Of a stretch of DNA of 64,000 nt, positions 40,934 through 50,478 are shown in pieces. The stretch is taken from positions 6,627,001-6,691,000 of the forward strand of contig NZ_CP147518.1 in NCBI RefSeq assembly GCF_037201965.1, given 5' to 3'. Origin of the DNA: Spirosoma sp. SC4-14. GTDB lineage: Bacteria; Bacteroidota; Bacteroidia; Cytophagales; Spirosomataceae. A program made the position numbers and the translations under genes. Position 1 is the first letter of the stretch, and every line of letters starts with the position of its first letter. The notes under the pieces are model-generated. The model did no database searches, had not been told where the DNA came from, and saw nothing but the letters and a program-made list of their open reading frames with translations.

Positions 40934-43900
40934 ATGCAAACATGTGTACGCAGTCTGTTTCTCCTCTTGCTTGGGGTTTCAGTACTGACGACAACCTATG
41001 CTCAGGATCGTGTGATCACGGGCAAAGTCACTTCAGCAACTGACGGTACAGTACTACCCGGCGCTAACGTACAGCTTAAAGGCTCTACACGGGGTACTAC
41101 CACCGATGGTAACGGAAACTTTAAACTTTCGGTCGGTTCCAATGCCACATTGGTAGTCAGTCTGATCGGAATGGTAAGCCAGACCGTAGAGGTCGGCTCT
41201 CGCAATCAGGTCAATATCAGTTTGGCTGAATCGTCGTCTGAACTGAACGAAGTTGTAGTAACGGCTCTTGGTATCCGGCAGGAGAAACGCGCATTGGGTT
41301 ATACGGTAAGTGAAGTAAAAGGCGCTGATATTTCGAATGCCCAACGCGACAATTTCCTGATTGGGCTTCAGGGCCGGGTTGCTGGCCTTACCATGACCAC
41401 TACATCAGGCACACCGGGAGCTTCAGCTTCTATTCAGCTACGCGGAGCCAGTTCTATTGGTGGAAATAACCAACCTTTGTTCGTTGTCGATGGCTTACCT
41501 ATCGACAACCGGACGTTCAATCAGGGCGCACTGGTTTCCAACCGACCTAACCGCGATAACGACTACTTAAATCGCGCGGCCGATATTAACCCGAACGATA
41601 TCGAAAGCATTACGGTCCTGAAAGGCCCCGAAGCGGCTGCACTCTATGGTATCGACGCATCGTCGGGGGCCATTGTGATCACCACCAAAAAAGGCGCGAA
41701 AGGTCCCGGTCGTGTCACATACGACAACCGCTTTCAGAGTTTGGAGGTCTATCGATTCCCCGAAGTTCAAACTACCTACGGACGCGGTACGCTTGGCTAT
41801 GCCAACCCGAACGCAACTACGTATTTTGGCCCTAAATATCCGGCCGATGCACCCATTTATGATAATGTGCATAGTTTCTTCAAGAAAGGATTTACACAGG
41901 TGCATAACCTCGGCATTGAAGGAGGAACTGACAACGCAACATACCGACTGTCGACCAACTACACCAATCAGTCGGGCGTAGTGCCAACTACGGGCTACAA
42001 ACGCCTGTCGGTACGGCTAACCGGAACCGCTAAAATTAGTCCGAAGCTCGACGTGATGACCTCCTTCAACTATGTCAATTCGCAGGTTACGAAAGCCATT
42101 CGCGGCAACAATGGCTTTTTGCTTGGCTTATTGAGCTGGCCTGCCAACGACGATATTACCAATTATCTTAATCCAGACGGTACGCGCCGGATTCTGCTGG
42201 GGAGCATCAGTCAGGGTGAGCCCGACAACCCATTTTTCTCGATCAACAAGAACAAAAGTGGCGACGTAACGAACCGGACTATCTCAAATTTCCAGTTAAA
42301 CTACAATCCGTTTTCGTGGCTAAATCTGACAGCGCGATTTGGGGCTGATATTTATTCGACCCAGAGCAATTTGTTCCTGAGCCCCGAATCGTGGCAGGGT
42401 ACCGACGTAACGCTCGGTGGCTACTCGACAAAAGGCTCGGTTGAAAATGCGCTCGAAAACAACCAGTTGCTGAACGGAAACCTGCTGGCTACGGCTAAGA
42501 AAAATTTCGGTAAGCTAAGCACTTCGCTGCTGTTGGGGACAACTATCGACGATCGGAACTATAAAGTTACGACGGCTTATGGCGAAAAACTGTATCTGCC
42601 CGATTTCAACTCGACCAACAACACCGATCCAACTACGCAGCGGAATAAATACACACAGACCCAGCAGCGGCTGCAAAGTGTATTGGGAAGCCTGACCCTT
42701 AATTACGATGAACTGCTGATTCTGACCCTCACCGGGCGAAACGACTGGTCGTCGACTCTACCTGCTGCCAACCGGAGTTTCTTCTATCCGGCGGCATCAC
42801 TGGCCTTCAATTTCTCTGATCTGCAAATGTTTAAGGACCGGGGCAATATCTTTTACTACGGAAAGCTGCGAGCCAGCTATGGCCAGACTGGTCGCGATGC
42901 TCCTCCCTACAAAGTTAATGCAACGCTGGTTCCACAAACCTCAACGGGTGGTGGTTTTGCCTACGATTTCTACGGCAGCAACCCGAACCTGAAACCCGAA
43001 CGTGGAGAAAGTTATGAGTTGGGAACAGAGTTAATGTTTTTTGGCGGTCGACTCGGTCTTGATTTTGCCTACTATAACAAAACCCTCTCGCAACAGATCG
43101 TAACGCAACGGCTGAGCTACGGTACGGGTTTTATTTTCGGTCTGCTCAATGGTGGCACGTTCAATAACCGGGGGGTAGAGCTCCAGATGAAAGGGTCGCC
43201 GGTGAAAAAATCGGACTTTGGCTGGGATATTATTCTGAATTTCTCAAAGCTAAAAACAGATGTAAAAAATCTGCCTGCCGATGTGCCGGAATATTATAAC
43301 TCCGACACGTGGCTATACGGAAACGCCCGCGCCAGTGCGTTCGTGAATAATCTTCAGGATTACTTCCCCAGCACTAATTCGGCCTATAAAAGCTACAACT
43401 TCAACTACTACCAGCGCGGTAGTGGATCGGCTACGGCCATTGGCGGCTACAGCTACGCCCGCAACCAGAACGGCGATATTCTGATAAACCCCACCAATGG
43501 TTTGCCCATCACAAATGCAAACTTTCTGCCCATTGGCGACCGTAACCCCGATTTCACGATTGGTTTGACCAACTCGTTCCGCTATAAGTCGCTGAGTTTA
43601 TCATTCCTGCTCGACATTCGGAAAGGGGGCGATGTGTTCAATGGAACGGCTATGTACCTCTGGCGTACGGGACTGAGCAAGAAAACCCTCGACCGCGACA
43701 CGCCAGTTGTTGTTAAAGGCGTATTGCGCGATGGGAAAGAAGACACCAGCACGCCAACCGCCAACACGATTCAGGTTATTCCGGCGCTTCGTTCCACCGA
43801 TTATTTCAACTCTATTCCAGAATCTGAATTCGTGGAGAAAGACATCAACTGGCTACGGCTGCGCGACGTAACAATCAGCTACGTGCTGCCTTCGTCGGTG

Positions 43901-44101
43901 CTGAGCCGCACCAAGGTGTTCAAACAAGCCAGTGTGTTCGTGAATGGCACTGACCTGTTTCTGCTCACAAACTATACCGGAGCCGACCCCAACGTAAACG
44001 GCACTACAGCAACGTCGGGCGGTGTTGGTGCGGGTGGTTTCGACTACGGTACGCTTTCGGTTCCCCGTGGCTTATCGGCTGGTTTGCGAGTTAGCTTCTA
44101 A
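40934..44101 (+). CDS. SusC/RagA-family TonB-linked outer membrane protein
   Basis: A 1055-residue outer-membrane transporter with a signal peptide (1-23), a carboxypeptidase-regulatory-like domain (about 26-105, ITGKVTSATDGTVLPGANVQLKG), a plug (about 115-240) with PGASASIQLRGASSIGGNNQPLFVVDGLP, and the SusC signature ITVLKGPEAAALYGIDASSGAIVITTKKG. The rest is the barrel. It works with SusD as a lid to import oligomers. SusD follows 83 bases downstream. There is no glycoside hydrolase in the unit, so the substrate may be a peptide or a saccharide. Confidence 0.97.
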   Translation: MQTCVRSLFLLLLGVSVLTTTYAQDRVITGKVTSATDGTVLPGANVQLKGSTRGTTTDGNGNFKLSVGSNATLVVSLIGMVSQTVEVGSRNQVNISLAESSSELNEVVVTALGIRQEKRALGYTVSEVKGADISNAQRDNFLIGLQGRVAGLTMTTTSGTPGASASIQLRGASSIGGNNQPLFVVDGLPIDNRTFNQGALVSNRPNRDNDYLNRAADINPNDIESITVLKGPEAAALYGIDASSGAIVITTKKGAKGPGRVTYDNRFQSLEVYRFPEVQTTYGRGTLGYANPNATTYFGPKYPADAPIYDNVHSFFKKGFTQVHNLGIEGGTDNATYRLSTNYTNQSGVVPTTGYKRLSVRLTGTAKISPKLDVMTSFNYVNSQVTKAIRGNNGFLLGLLSWPANDDITNYLNPDGTRRILLGSISQGEPDNPFFSINKNKSGDVTNRTISNFQLNYNPFSWLNLTARFGADIYSTQSNLFLSPESWQGTDVTLGGYSTKGSVENALENNQLLNGNLLATAKKNFGKLSTSLLLGTTIDDRNYKVTTAYGEKLYLPDFNSTNNTDPTTQRNKYTQTQQRLQSVLGSLTLNYDELLILTLTGRNDWSSTLPAANRSFFYPAASLAFNFSDLQMFKDRGNIFYYGKLRASYGQTGRDAPPYKVNATLVPQTSTGGGFAYDFYGSNPNLKPERGESYELGTELMFFGGRLGLDFAYYNKTLSQQIVTQRLSYGTGFIFGLLNGGTFNNRGVELQMKGSPVKKSDFGWDIILNFSKLKTDVKNLPADVPEYYNSDTWLYGNARASAFVNNLQDYFPSTNSAYKSYNFNYYQRGSGSATAIGGYSYARNQNGDILINPTNGLPITNANFLPIGDRNPDFTIGLTNSFRYKSLSLSFLLDIRKGGDVFNGTAMYLWRTGLSKKTLDRDTPVVVKGVLRDGKEDTSTPTANTIQVIPALRSTDYFNSIPESEFVEKDINWLRLRDVTISYVLPSSVLSRTKVFKQASVFVNGTDLFLLTNYTGADPNVNGTTATSGGVGAGGFDYGTLSVPRGLSAGLRVSF

Positions 44102-44116
44102 ATCATAATAGGCGAT

Positions 44117-44156
44117 ATGATGTAGGACGTATAGCCTGAGCCTGTATCTACATCAT
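44117..44156 (+). terminator. Hairpin between susC and susD
   Basis: ATGATGTAG (44117-44125) pairs perfectly with 44148-44156. Within an operon this could attenuate susD relative to susC or protect the upstream mRNA 3' end. Confidence 0.45.
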
Positions 44157-44184
44157 AGATCATACACCATCTATCATAGCATCA

Positions 44185-45705
44185 ATGAAACGATTAACAC
44201 TATTCACGCTGCTACTAAGTCTGTTTACACTAAGCAGTTGTGAAAAATACCTTGATATTAACCGCGACCCATCGAATCCGCAGATTGCGGAAGGCTATGT
44301 ATTGCTACCGCCCATGTTCGCTAATATGGCATTTGGTGAGCAGTTCGACTCCCGCTTTATTGGAAAATACGTTCAAAACTGGAACGATGCTTCGGCCAAT
44401 GAAACCTGGGATCGGATGGGCTACAATGCTGGTTCCGATAATGCGGGAAACATCTGGCGGACACACTACTGGAACCTGGGCCAGAATATTCAGCTCGTGC
44501 TCAACGATGCCAGTGCCAAACAGAAATGGGACTACAGTGGAGCGGCCAAAGCTATTTTCGCCTGGAGCTGGCAAACGACAACCGATTATCATGGCGAAAT
44601 CATATTGAAAGAAGCCTTCGAGCCCAACCGTTACGTATTCGACTACGATACGCAGGAAGAAGTGTATGCATACGTACAACAACTGGCTCAGGATGCCATC
44701 ACGGATCTGAATCGCACCGATGGCAGCGTATCGCAGGCATCGCTGGCCCGGGGCGATCTGGTTTACGGTGGCGACCGCAGCAAATGGATCAAGTTTGTGT
44801 ATGGCATACTGGCCCGCAACGCTAACCACATCAGCAACAAAAGCTCCTATAACCCCGATCAGGTAATCGACTATTGTAACAAATCGCTGGCCAGCAATGC
44901 CGACAACTTTAATGTTCCGTTTACGGCAGGGGGCAACTCGTCGCTGGCCAACTTTTTCGGCCCAACCCGTAGCAATCTGGGCAATTACCGGCAAAGCGAT
45001 TTTCTGGTTAGTTTGCTGGACGGACGTGTGTTCAAGGGTATTATCGACCCTCGTCAGCTCATTCTGACAACGGCTTCACCCGATGGTATTTATCGCGGTG
45101 TTGTTCCTACGCAGGGCGATCCGAACAATGTGAACAATAATACCAAACGGATTCCTACGCTCTGGGGCGAAGTATCGAACCAGATCACAAGCGCAACGCA
45201 GGGAAAATACATTTATAAGGATGGCGCTTCCTTTCCGATTCTAACGTACGCCGAAATTCAGTTTATCAAAGCCGAAGCAGCGTTCATTAAAGGCGATAAA
45301 GCCACAGCGCTGAGTGCCTATCAGGCTGGCATTGGGGCATCTCTCGATTATGCGGGTGTAACGGCAACCGACAAGGCAAAATACCTGGCCAGCGCGGCCG
45401 TGGCCCAATTGGCCAGCGACTTAAAAATCAGTGATATTATGCTGCAAAAATACCTGGCGCTGGTTGGCCATGGCATTATTGAAACCTGGGTCGATCTACG
45501 CCGGTATCACTATTCATCGGAGGTTTACACCGGCTTTACACCCCCCGGAGCCGACCAGCTTTTCCCCGACAACAACGGCAAACTGGCCTATCGGGTGCGG
45601 CCTCGCTACAACTCAGAATACGTTTGGAACCGGGCCTCACTCGACAAATACGGCGGTAATGCTCTCGATTATCATACTGTTGAACCGTGGTTTTCTCAGA
45701 AATAA
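44185..45705 (+). CDS. SusD/RagB-family lipoprotein
   Basis: A 506-residue surface lipoprotein (lipid Cys19 in LFTLSSCEKYLDI). The body has the SusD-like helical repeats: GNIWRTHYWNLGQNIQLVL, AKAIFAWSWQTTTDYHGEI, and LTYAEIQFIKAEAAFIKGDKATALSAYQAGI. The end carries LVGHGIIETWVDLRRYHY. This is the SusD/RagB group-2 type (SusD-like_2) that pairs with peptide or glycan SusC partners. Together with SusC it forms the substrate-capturing complex. The following DUF4397 lipoprotein lies 60 bases on and may be a third surface component. Confidence 0.95.
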   Translation: MKRLTLFTLLLSLFTLSSCEKYLDINRDPSNPQIAEGYVLLPPMFANMAFGEQFDSRFIGKYVQNWNDASANETWDRMGYNAGSDNAGNIWRTHYWNLGQNIQLVLNDASAKQKWDYSGAAKAIFAWSWQTTTDYHGEIILKEAFEPNRYVFDYDTQEEVYAYVQQLAQDAITDLNRTDGSVSQASLARGDLVYGGDRSKWIKFVYGILARNANHISNKSSYNPDQVIDYCNKSLASNADNFNVPFTAGGNSSLANFFGPTRSNLGNYRQSDFLVSLLDGRVFKGIIDPRQLILTTASPDGIYRGVVPTQGDPNNVNNNTKRIPTLWGEVSNQITSATQGKYIYKDGASFPILTYAEIQFIKAEAAFIKGDKATALSAYQAGIGASLDYAGVTATDKAKYLASAAVAQLASDLKISDIMLQKYLALVGHGIIETWVDLRRYHYSSEVYTGFTPPGADQLFPDNNGKLAYRVRPRYNSEYVWNRASLDKYGGNALDYHTVEPWFSQK

Positions 45706-45709
45706 CTCT

Positions 45710-45748
45710 ACAGTTCCTGCAAGACCGAACAGCCCTTACAGGAACTGT
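45710..45748 (+). terminator. Hairpin after susD
   Basis: ACAGTTCCTG (45710-45719) pairs perfectly with 45739-45748. The 18-base gap to the next ATG suggests attenuation rather than full termination. Confidence 0.5.
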
Positions 45749-45765
45749 TTACTGACTTTCAACTC

Positions 45766-46527
45766 ATGAAATACCTCTTAAAATCGATACTTTTTTTCAG
45801 TGCTGGTCTGCTGCTGTTTGCCTGTGGCGACAAAGCCAACTTCCTCAATTCGGTAGCCCCGGCAACCGGCGCACGGGTGAAGTTTTACCATGTCGCTCCC
45901 GATGTGGCGGGCATCGATATCTATGTAAACGACCAGAAATTTTCGGGCGTCAACACAGTTCCTCCAGCCACTTCGCTCCCGCTGAGCTATACCAATTCGT
46001 TTCCTAATCTGGATTATGCCGTATTAACCCCCGGTACTGCAAAAGTCAAAATTGTAGCTCCGGCCAGCACTACGGCCAGTTCAGACCTAACATTGGCGAC
46101 AACCGACCTAACCACACAGGACAATACCTATTATTCGGTTTTCCTGTATGGAACCGCACCGACCTACAGCAGTCTGGTGCTGACCGATAACCTGACCGCT
46201 ACCGATGCCAGCAAAGCGTATGTTCGTCTGATCAATCTGGTGTCGGGAGCCGATGCCAGTGCCACCTACGACCTGGCCGTCAATGGTACGGTAATTGTCA
46301 GTGGCATTGCCCCCTTAAAGAGCACAGCAGCTTTTGTGCCCATTCCAACTATAGCCTATGGCGCAACGGCCGTGCCGGTTCAGCTCCGGCTTACCGGAAC
46401 CACAACCGTTGTTGGTGTCACAACTCTCCAGCCCTATGCGGGTCGGTTCTATACCTACATTGCCAGAGGTATTGTTGGCGGAACAGGCACTAAAGCAGTG
46501 AACCTGACCGGTTCTACCAACCGATAA
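45766..46527 (+). CDS. DUF4397 lipoprotein
   Basis: A 253-residue lipoprotein (lipid Cys20 in LLLFACGDKAN) with two DUF4397-type beta domains: VKFYHVAPDVAGIDIYVNDQKFSGV at about 38-62, and VRLINLVSGADASATYDLAVNG at about 148-170. DUF4397 proteins are extracellular and often accompany SusCD units in Bacteroidota; their function is unknown. It follows SusD closely and ends at a strong terminator, which marks the end of the SusCD operon. Confidence 0.85.
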   Translation: MKYLLKSILFFSAGLLLFACGDKANFLNSVAPATGARVKFYHVAPDVAGIDIYVNDQKFSGVNTVPPATSLPLSYTNSFPNLDYAVLTPGTAKVKIVAPASTTASSDLTLATTDLTTQDNTYYSVFLYGTAPTYSSLVLTDNLTATDASKAYVRLINLVSGADASATYDLAVNGTVIVSGIAPLKSTAAFVPIPTIAYGATAVPVQLRLTGTTTVVGVTTLQPYAGRFYTYIARGIVGGTGTKAVNLTGSTNR

Positions 46528-46550
46528 TGATAGCACGGCTAAACCTTTCG

Positions 46551-46587
46551 GGGTCTTCACTCGTATGTAGGTGAAGACCCTTTTTTT
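46551..46587 (+). terminator. Strong intrinsic terminator directly before a start codon
   Basis: GGGTCTTCAC (46551-46560) pairs perfectly with 46571-46580 and is followed by seven Ts (46581-46587), immediately before the ATG at 46588. Confidence 0.85.
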
Positions 46588-47688
46588 ATGCTCACCGTGT
46601 ACCTCTTACTTACGGCTTTAATCGCCCCTCCCGATTCTGCCATAAAACCGTTCAGCATTTTCCCACTCCCAATTCTTTACTATACGCCCGAAACACGCTT
46701 TGCCTATGGTGTGGCGGCATCGGCAACCTTTCGATTTAAGCGAGATTATGCCCTCATCAACAAGGCTAACCAGCAGTTGCGCCCTGCCGGTTCAGCGCCC
46801 GACAAGCCGCGCCCATCAAACGTAATGCTTCTGGCAGCATACACGCAAAACCGCCAAATTCTGCTGTTTCTGCCCTTTCAGGTCTTCTACGACCAAAATA
46901 TGTACTATGTCTACGGCGAAGCTGGCTATTATCGTTACAACTATAATTTTTTTGGCGTTGGCCAGCACGAAGTTCCGCGCGAAAACTACGAAGTCAATTT
47001 TCCGCGTATCCGTCTGAATGCCCTACGCCGAATACAACCTCACCTCTATGCAGGCTTACGCTATGAATTTGAAAACTACCAGATTGTATCTGTCGAGCCG
47101 GGCGGACTTCTGGCCAGCGGCACCGTACCGGGCGGGCAGGGCGGACGCCTGGCAGGTGCTGGGCTGGGTTTGTTTTACGACACACGAGACAATGTGTTTT
47201 ATCCATCCAAAGGCCTTGTAGCCGATTTTTCGTACCTGGGTCATGGTCAGGGAATTGGCAGCGATTTTTGTTATAACCGCTATGTTGCCGATGTATCCTT
47301 TTATCAAAAATTGGGTAGTCGGGCAATCGCGGCTTTCAATTATGTCGTAAGTATTACGGGAGGAATCGCTCCTTTTAATGGCATGTCATTATTGGGCGGT
47401 ACCAAACGAATGCGAGGGTATTATGAAGGCCGCTTTCGAGATCAGAATATGACCCTCTTTCAGACAGAACTACGCGTTCATATCTGGAAACGACTGACAG
47501 GCGTTGTCTTCGGGTCGGCAGGAATGCTCGGAGATGCCGAAAAGCTATTTCGAGCCGATGCTATTAAAACGGCGTATGGGGCAGGGCTGCGGGTTCGGAT
47601 TAATAACGAAGGGTTGAACATTCGGGCCGATTATGGGTTTGGCCACAAGTCGTCAGGGCTTTACTTAACCATTGGAGAAGCTTTTTAG
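46588..47688 (+). CDS. Omp85/BamA-like outer membrane barrel protein
   Basis: A 366-residue outer-membrane protein with a short signal peptide (LTVYLLLTALIAPPDS) and a 16-strand-type surface-antigen domain. Typical features are the YRYNYNFFGVGQ segment, GLGLFYDTRDNVFYPSKGLVADFSY, the GGTKRMRGYYEGRFRD loop equivalent to the VRGF/Y motif of Omp85 loop 6, and a C-terminal aromatic residue after TIGEAF. There are no POTRA domains, so it belongs to the short group of unknown function seen in Bacteroidota. A terminator abuts its start codon, so the start or expression is unclear; an internal start would truncate the signal peptide. Confidence 0.88.
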   Translation: MLTVYLLLTALIAPPDSAIKPFSIFPLPILYYTPETRFAYGVAASATFRFKRDYALINKANQQLRPAGSAPDKPRPSNVMLLAAYTQNRQILLFLPFQVFYDQNMYYVYGEAGYYRYNYNFFGVGQHEVPRENYEVNFPRIRLNALRRIQPHLYAGLRYEFENYQIVSVEPGGLLASGTVPGGQGGRLAGAGLGLFYDTRDNVFYPSKGLVADFSYLGHGQGIGSDFCYNRYVADVSFYQKLGSRAIAAFNYVVSITGGIAPFNGMSLLGGTKRMRGYYEGRFRDQNMTLFQTELRVHIWKRLTGVVFGSAGMLGDAEKLFRADAIKTAYGAGLRVRINNEGLNIRADYGFGHKSSGLYLTIGEAF

Positions 47689-47767
47689 GCCAGCAGAAAA
47701 GTAGAAAATTAACGTATCCGGTAAGTCGTTTATATACGGTATCAGGCAACCGACAATCTAGCCGATT

Positions 47768-48460
47768 ATGACGCTCAGTGTTATTATTCCAACAGTAAAC
47801 GAAGCCGAAAACATTGGTCGGTTAGTGCACGACCTACAGCTATATGGACAGCAGAAATTGGCCGATCTTATTGTTGTAGATGGAGGAAGCACCGACCAAA
47901 CCGTTGAGCGTGCCAGCCACGCCGGGGCTCGGGTTGTGATCGCTCCCTGCTCGGGGCGAGCCAATCAGATGAATTACGGCGCAAGCCTTGCCACCGGCGA
48001 TATACTCTATTTTGTCCATGCCGATGTTCGGGTTCACCCCGACTTTGTGCATGACATTTTGCAGGCCGTTAGTGCTGGTTATGAAGCCGGGTGTTACCGG
48101 TTCAGGTTTGCCTCCTCTCATCCGCTTCTGCGCCTGAACAGCTACGGAACCCGTTTTGCCGGGCTAATGAGTCGGGGAGGAGATCAGACACTGTTCATTA
48201 CCCGATTGCTGTTTGATCGGCTCGACGGATTTCGGGAGCGTTATGTTGTGATGGAAGACTTCGATATGATTGTTCGTATCCGAAAAATTGCCAGTTTCTG
48301 CATTATTCCTAAAGACGTTATTGTATCGGCCCGCAAGTACGAAGCCAACAGTTGGCTCCGTGTACAGATTGCCAACCTGACTGCTTTTTCGATGTTTTTC
48401 ATGGATATTCCTCCCGTACGGATTGCCAGGACTTACAAACGCATGTTGAAGAATAGTTAA
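47768..48460 (+). CDS. Glycosyltransferase family 2, TIGR04283 type
   Basis: A 230-residue GT-A enzyme. SVIIPTVNEAENIGRLV begins the nucleotide-binding half, DLIVVDGGSTDQT follows, and FVHADVRVHPDF carries the DxD-type metal motif. SHPLLRLNSYGTRFAGLMSRGGDQTLFI and EDFDMIVRIRKI are diagnostic of the TIGR04283 group, often linked to selenium/arsenic-associated radical SAM genes. None of those partners is visible here. It is followed by a sugar epimerase and an SDR on the same strand, so the three may modify one glycolipid, which is inference. Confidence 0.9.
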   Translation: MTLSVIIPTVNEAENIGRLVHDLQLYGQQKLADLIVVDGGSTDQTVERASHAGARVVIAPCSGRANQMNYGASLATGDILYFVHADVRVHPDFVHDILQAVSAGYEAGCYRFRFASSHPLLRLNSYGTRFAGLMSRGGDQTLFITRLLFDRLDGFRERYVVMEDFDMIVRIRKIASFCIIPKDVIVSARKYEANSWLRVQIANLTAFSMFFMDIPPVRIARTYKRMLKNS

Positions 48461-48510
48461 ATAGATTCAATACAAACCCATTCGCTTCATAGACCTCATT
48501 TGTATATGCT

Positions 48511-49509
48511 ATGAAAACAGTATTACTGACAGGTGCGAATGGCTTTTTGGGAGGTCATCTTTGCCGGGAGTTACTGTACCGCAATTATGCCGTAAGAGCG
48601 TATGTGCGTCCGGGCAGTAACCGACAAGTTCTGAACGGCCTGCCCATCGACATTTGGGAAGGCGACCTTCGGGATCTGGCGAATGTGCGGGCCGCAACCT
48701 ATGGTTGCGATTATGTGATCCATGCGGCAGCACTGGCTCAGGTCAATCCGGCTCGTTCGGCCGCCGTTGTCGATACCAACATCAGCGGTACGGCGGCTGT
48801 TTTAGCCGCTGCTGTTCAGGGCCATATTGACCGGTTAGTATTTGTTGGCACTGCCAATGTATTTGGGTTTGGTCCTAAAGACCATCCGGGCAATGAAACA
48901 TTTCCCTATATGGGCCAACGCTATGGACTCGACTACATGGACAGTAAACGGGCTGCTACCAACCTTGTTATGGAAGCTATTCGCGCCGATGAGTTACCCG
49001 CAGTGCTGGTCCACCCAACGTTTATGATTGGTCCGCTCGATTACAAAATAACTTCCAACGCCTTGTTGCTGGCTCTGTATCGGCGGCAGGTAGCTGGCAT
49101 TCCGGCAGGTGGTAAAAACTATGTCCACGTTGCCGATGTAGCCAAGGCAACTGTCAATGCCTTAACCATGGGTACTGTGGGTGAATCCTATATACTGGGC
49201 AACGAAAACCTGAGTTATAATGAATTCTTTACGCTTGTATCGGAGGTTGTAACGATTCAGAAACCAACCTTCTCAATTCCGCCCGTTTTGGCTACATTTA
49301 TTGGGCATCTGAGTGAGTGGCAAAGCCGATTTCTGAGTCGCCCAGGTCTGCTCAATTCGGCTATGGCTATGGTGGCCAACGATGGGCATTATTTTACTGT
49401 TTCGAAAGCAATTCATGCACTCAACTTACCTCAAACACCGATTCGTATGGCCGTTAAACAGGCTTTTGACTGGTTTGAACAGCACAATTACCTCAAGCGT
49501 ACGAACTGA
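48511..49509 (+). CDS. NAD-dependent epimerase/dehydratase (extended SDR)
   Basis: A 332-residue extended SDR. The NAD motif is LLTGANGFLGGHLCRELL, the catalytic YxxxK is YMDSK, and VHPTFMIGP and YVHVADVAKATVNAL follow. The layout suits dihydroflavonol-reductase-like or 3-beta-HSD-like enzymes more than nucleotide-sugar epimerases. The start at 48511 is standard and lies 50 bases behind the glycosyltransferase. Its 3' end abuts the SDR gene. Confidence 0.9.
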   Translation: MKTVLLTGANGFLGGHLCRELLYRNYAVRAYVRPGSNRQVLNGLPIDIWEGDLRDLANVRAATYGCDYVIHAAALAQVNPARSAAVVDTNISGTAAVLAAAVQGHIDRLVFVGTANVFGFGPKDHPGNETFPYMGQRYGLDYMDSKRAATNLVMEAIRADELPAVLVHPTFMIGPLDYKITSNALLLALYRRQVAGIPAGGKNYVHVADVAKATVNALTMGTVGESYILGNENLSYNEFFTLVSEVVTIQKPTFSIPPVLATFIGHLSEWQSRFLSRPGLLNSAMAMVANDGHYFTVSKAIHALNLPQTPIRMAVKQAFDWFEQHNYLKRTN

Positions 49510-49516
49510 TTCTGAA

Positions 49517-50392
49517 TTGCCTCCAGCAACCGTTATTGGGATCGAACAGAAAAAACAGCAACGGAGTCCTTCATCTCCCAGAAAATTTTTCGCAGGCAAA
49601 GTAGCCATTGTAACCGGTTCGGAGTCTGGCATTGGCCGCGCTACGGCTCGCGAACTGTGTCGGCAGGGAGCGTCGGTGGTGCTGAACGGGCTTCATCTCG
49701 ACCGGCTGGAGCACACCCGAATCGAATTCGAACAGGCCGGCTATTCTGTAGTCAGTTGTCTGGCCGATATTACTGATTATACCCAATCGGAACGCTTAGT
49801 GGCAACAGCCATCCAGGCATACGGCCGAATTGACATTCTTATTACCAACGCCAGTATTTCCATGCGGGCCTATTTTGCCGATCTTGCTCCCGAAGTCTTT
49901 CAACGGGTACTGGACAGCAATGTCTATGGTGCCGTTTTTCCACTTAAAGCCGCCCTACCCTATCTGACCGAATCGGCCGGTAGCGTTACGTTCATTTCAA
50001 GCATTTCGGCGCTAAATGGTATGCCCAGCGGCTCCGCCTATTGTGCAGGCAAAGCGGCACTGGCCAACTTAGCTCATACACTTCGACTCGAACTCCATAC
50101 GACCGGTATCCATTTTGGGGTTATTCATATTGGTTTTACCGAAAATGATCCCGACAAACGAGTGCTGAATGCTACTGGCCAGCCTGTACCTATAGCCTAT
50201 CGAAATCCGCGCTGGCAAATGACGCAGACAGAAGTAGCACAGGCCCTGTTAGGGCATATCCGTCGCCGTCGCCAGAGTACGATTCTGTCGCCGGCAGGTA
50301 ATCTCAATTATTTAATGAATCGGTATTTTCCGCGTTTGGCCGATCGCATTGTGCTCTGGACAATGAAACATTGGGCACGTTACTACGAATAG
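49517..50392 (+). CDS. Classical short-chain dehydrogenase/reductase
   Basis: A 291-residue classical SDR (from the TTG at 49517). The nucleotide motif is VTGSESGIGRATARELC, then ITNASIS in place of NNAG, a catalytic Ser in FISSISALNG, and YCAGKAAL as the YxxxK motif. The start is unclear. An in-frame ATG at 49382 or 49415 would overlap the epimerase by 95-128 bases and add residues without family likeness. No ATG or GTG exists between there and the fold. The TTG at 49517, eight bases after the epimerase stop, fits translational coupling. It is probably co-transcribed with the epimerase. Confidence 0.85.
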   Translation: MPPATVIGIEQKKQQRSPSSPRKFFAGKVAIVTGSESGIGRATARELCRQGASVVLNGLHLDRLEHTRIEFEQAGYSVVSCLADITDYTQSERLVATAIQAYGRIDILITNASISMRAYFADLAPEVFQRVLDSNVYGAVFPLKAALPYLTESAGSVTFISSISALNGMPSGSAYCAGKAALANLAHTLRLELHTTGIHFGVIHIGFTENDPDKRVLNATGQPVPIAYRNPRWQMTQTEVAQALLGHIRRRRQSTILSPAGNLNYLMNRYFPRLADRIVLWTMKHWARYYE

Positions 50393-50420
50393 AGCTGATG
50401 GCGTTGTTTTATAGCAATGT

Positions 50421-50454
50421 AAAAAAAAGCTCCCAACAAGACTGTCAGGAGCTT
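50421..50454 (-). terminator. Terminator of the GNAT gene
   Basis: AAGCTCC (50427-50433) pairs with GGAGCTT (50448-50454). On the minus strand it is followed by eight Ts (50428-50421). Confidence 0.75.
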
Positions 50455-50478
50455 CCATGATTATTCCGGCGCTATTTA

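Noticed and set aside
44305..44994. 229-codon open frame opposite susD
   Set aside because: Antisense to a convincing SusD gene with no family likeness.
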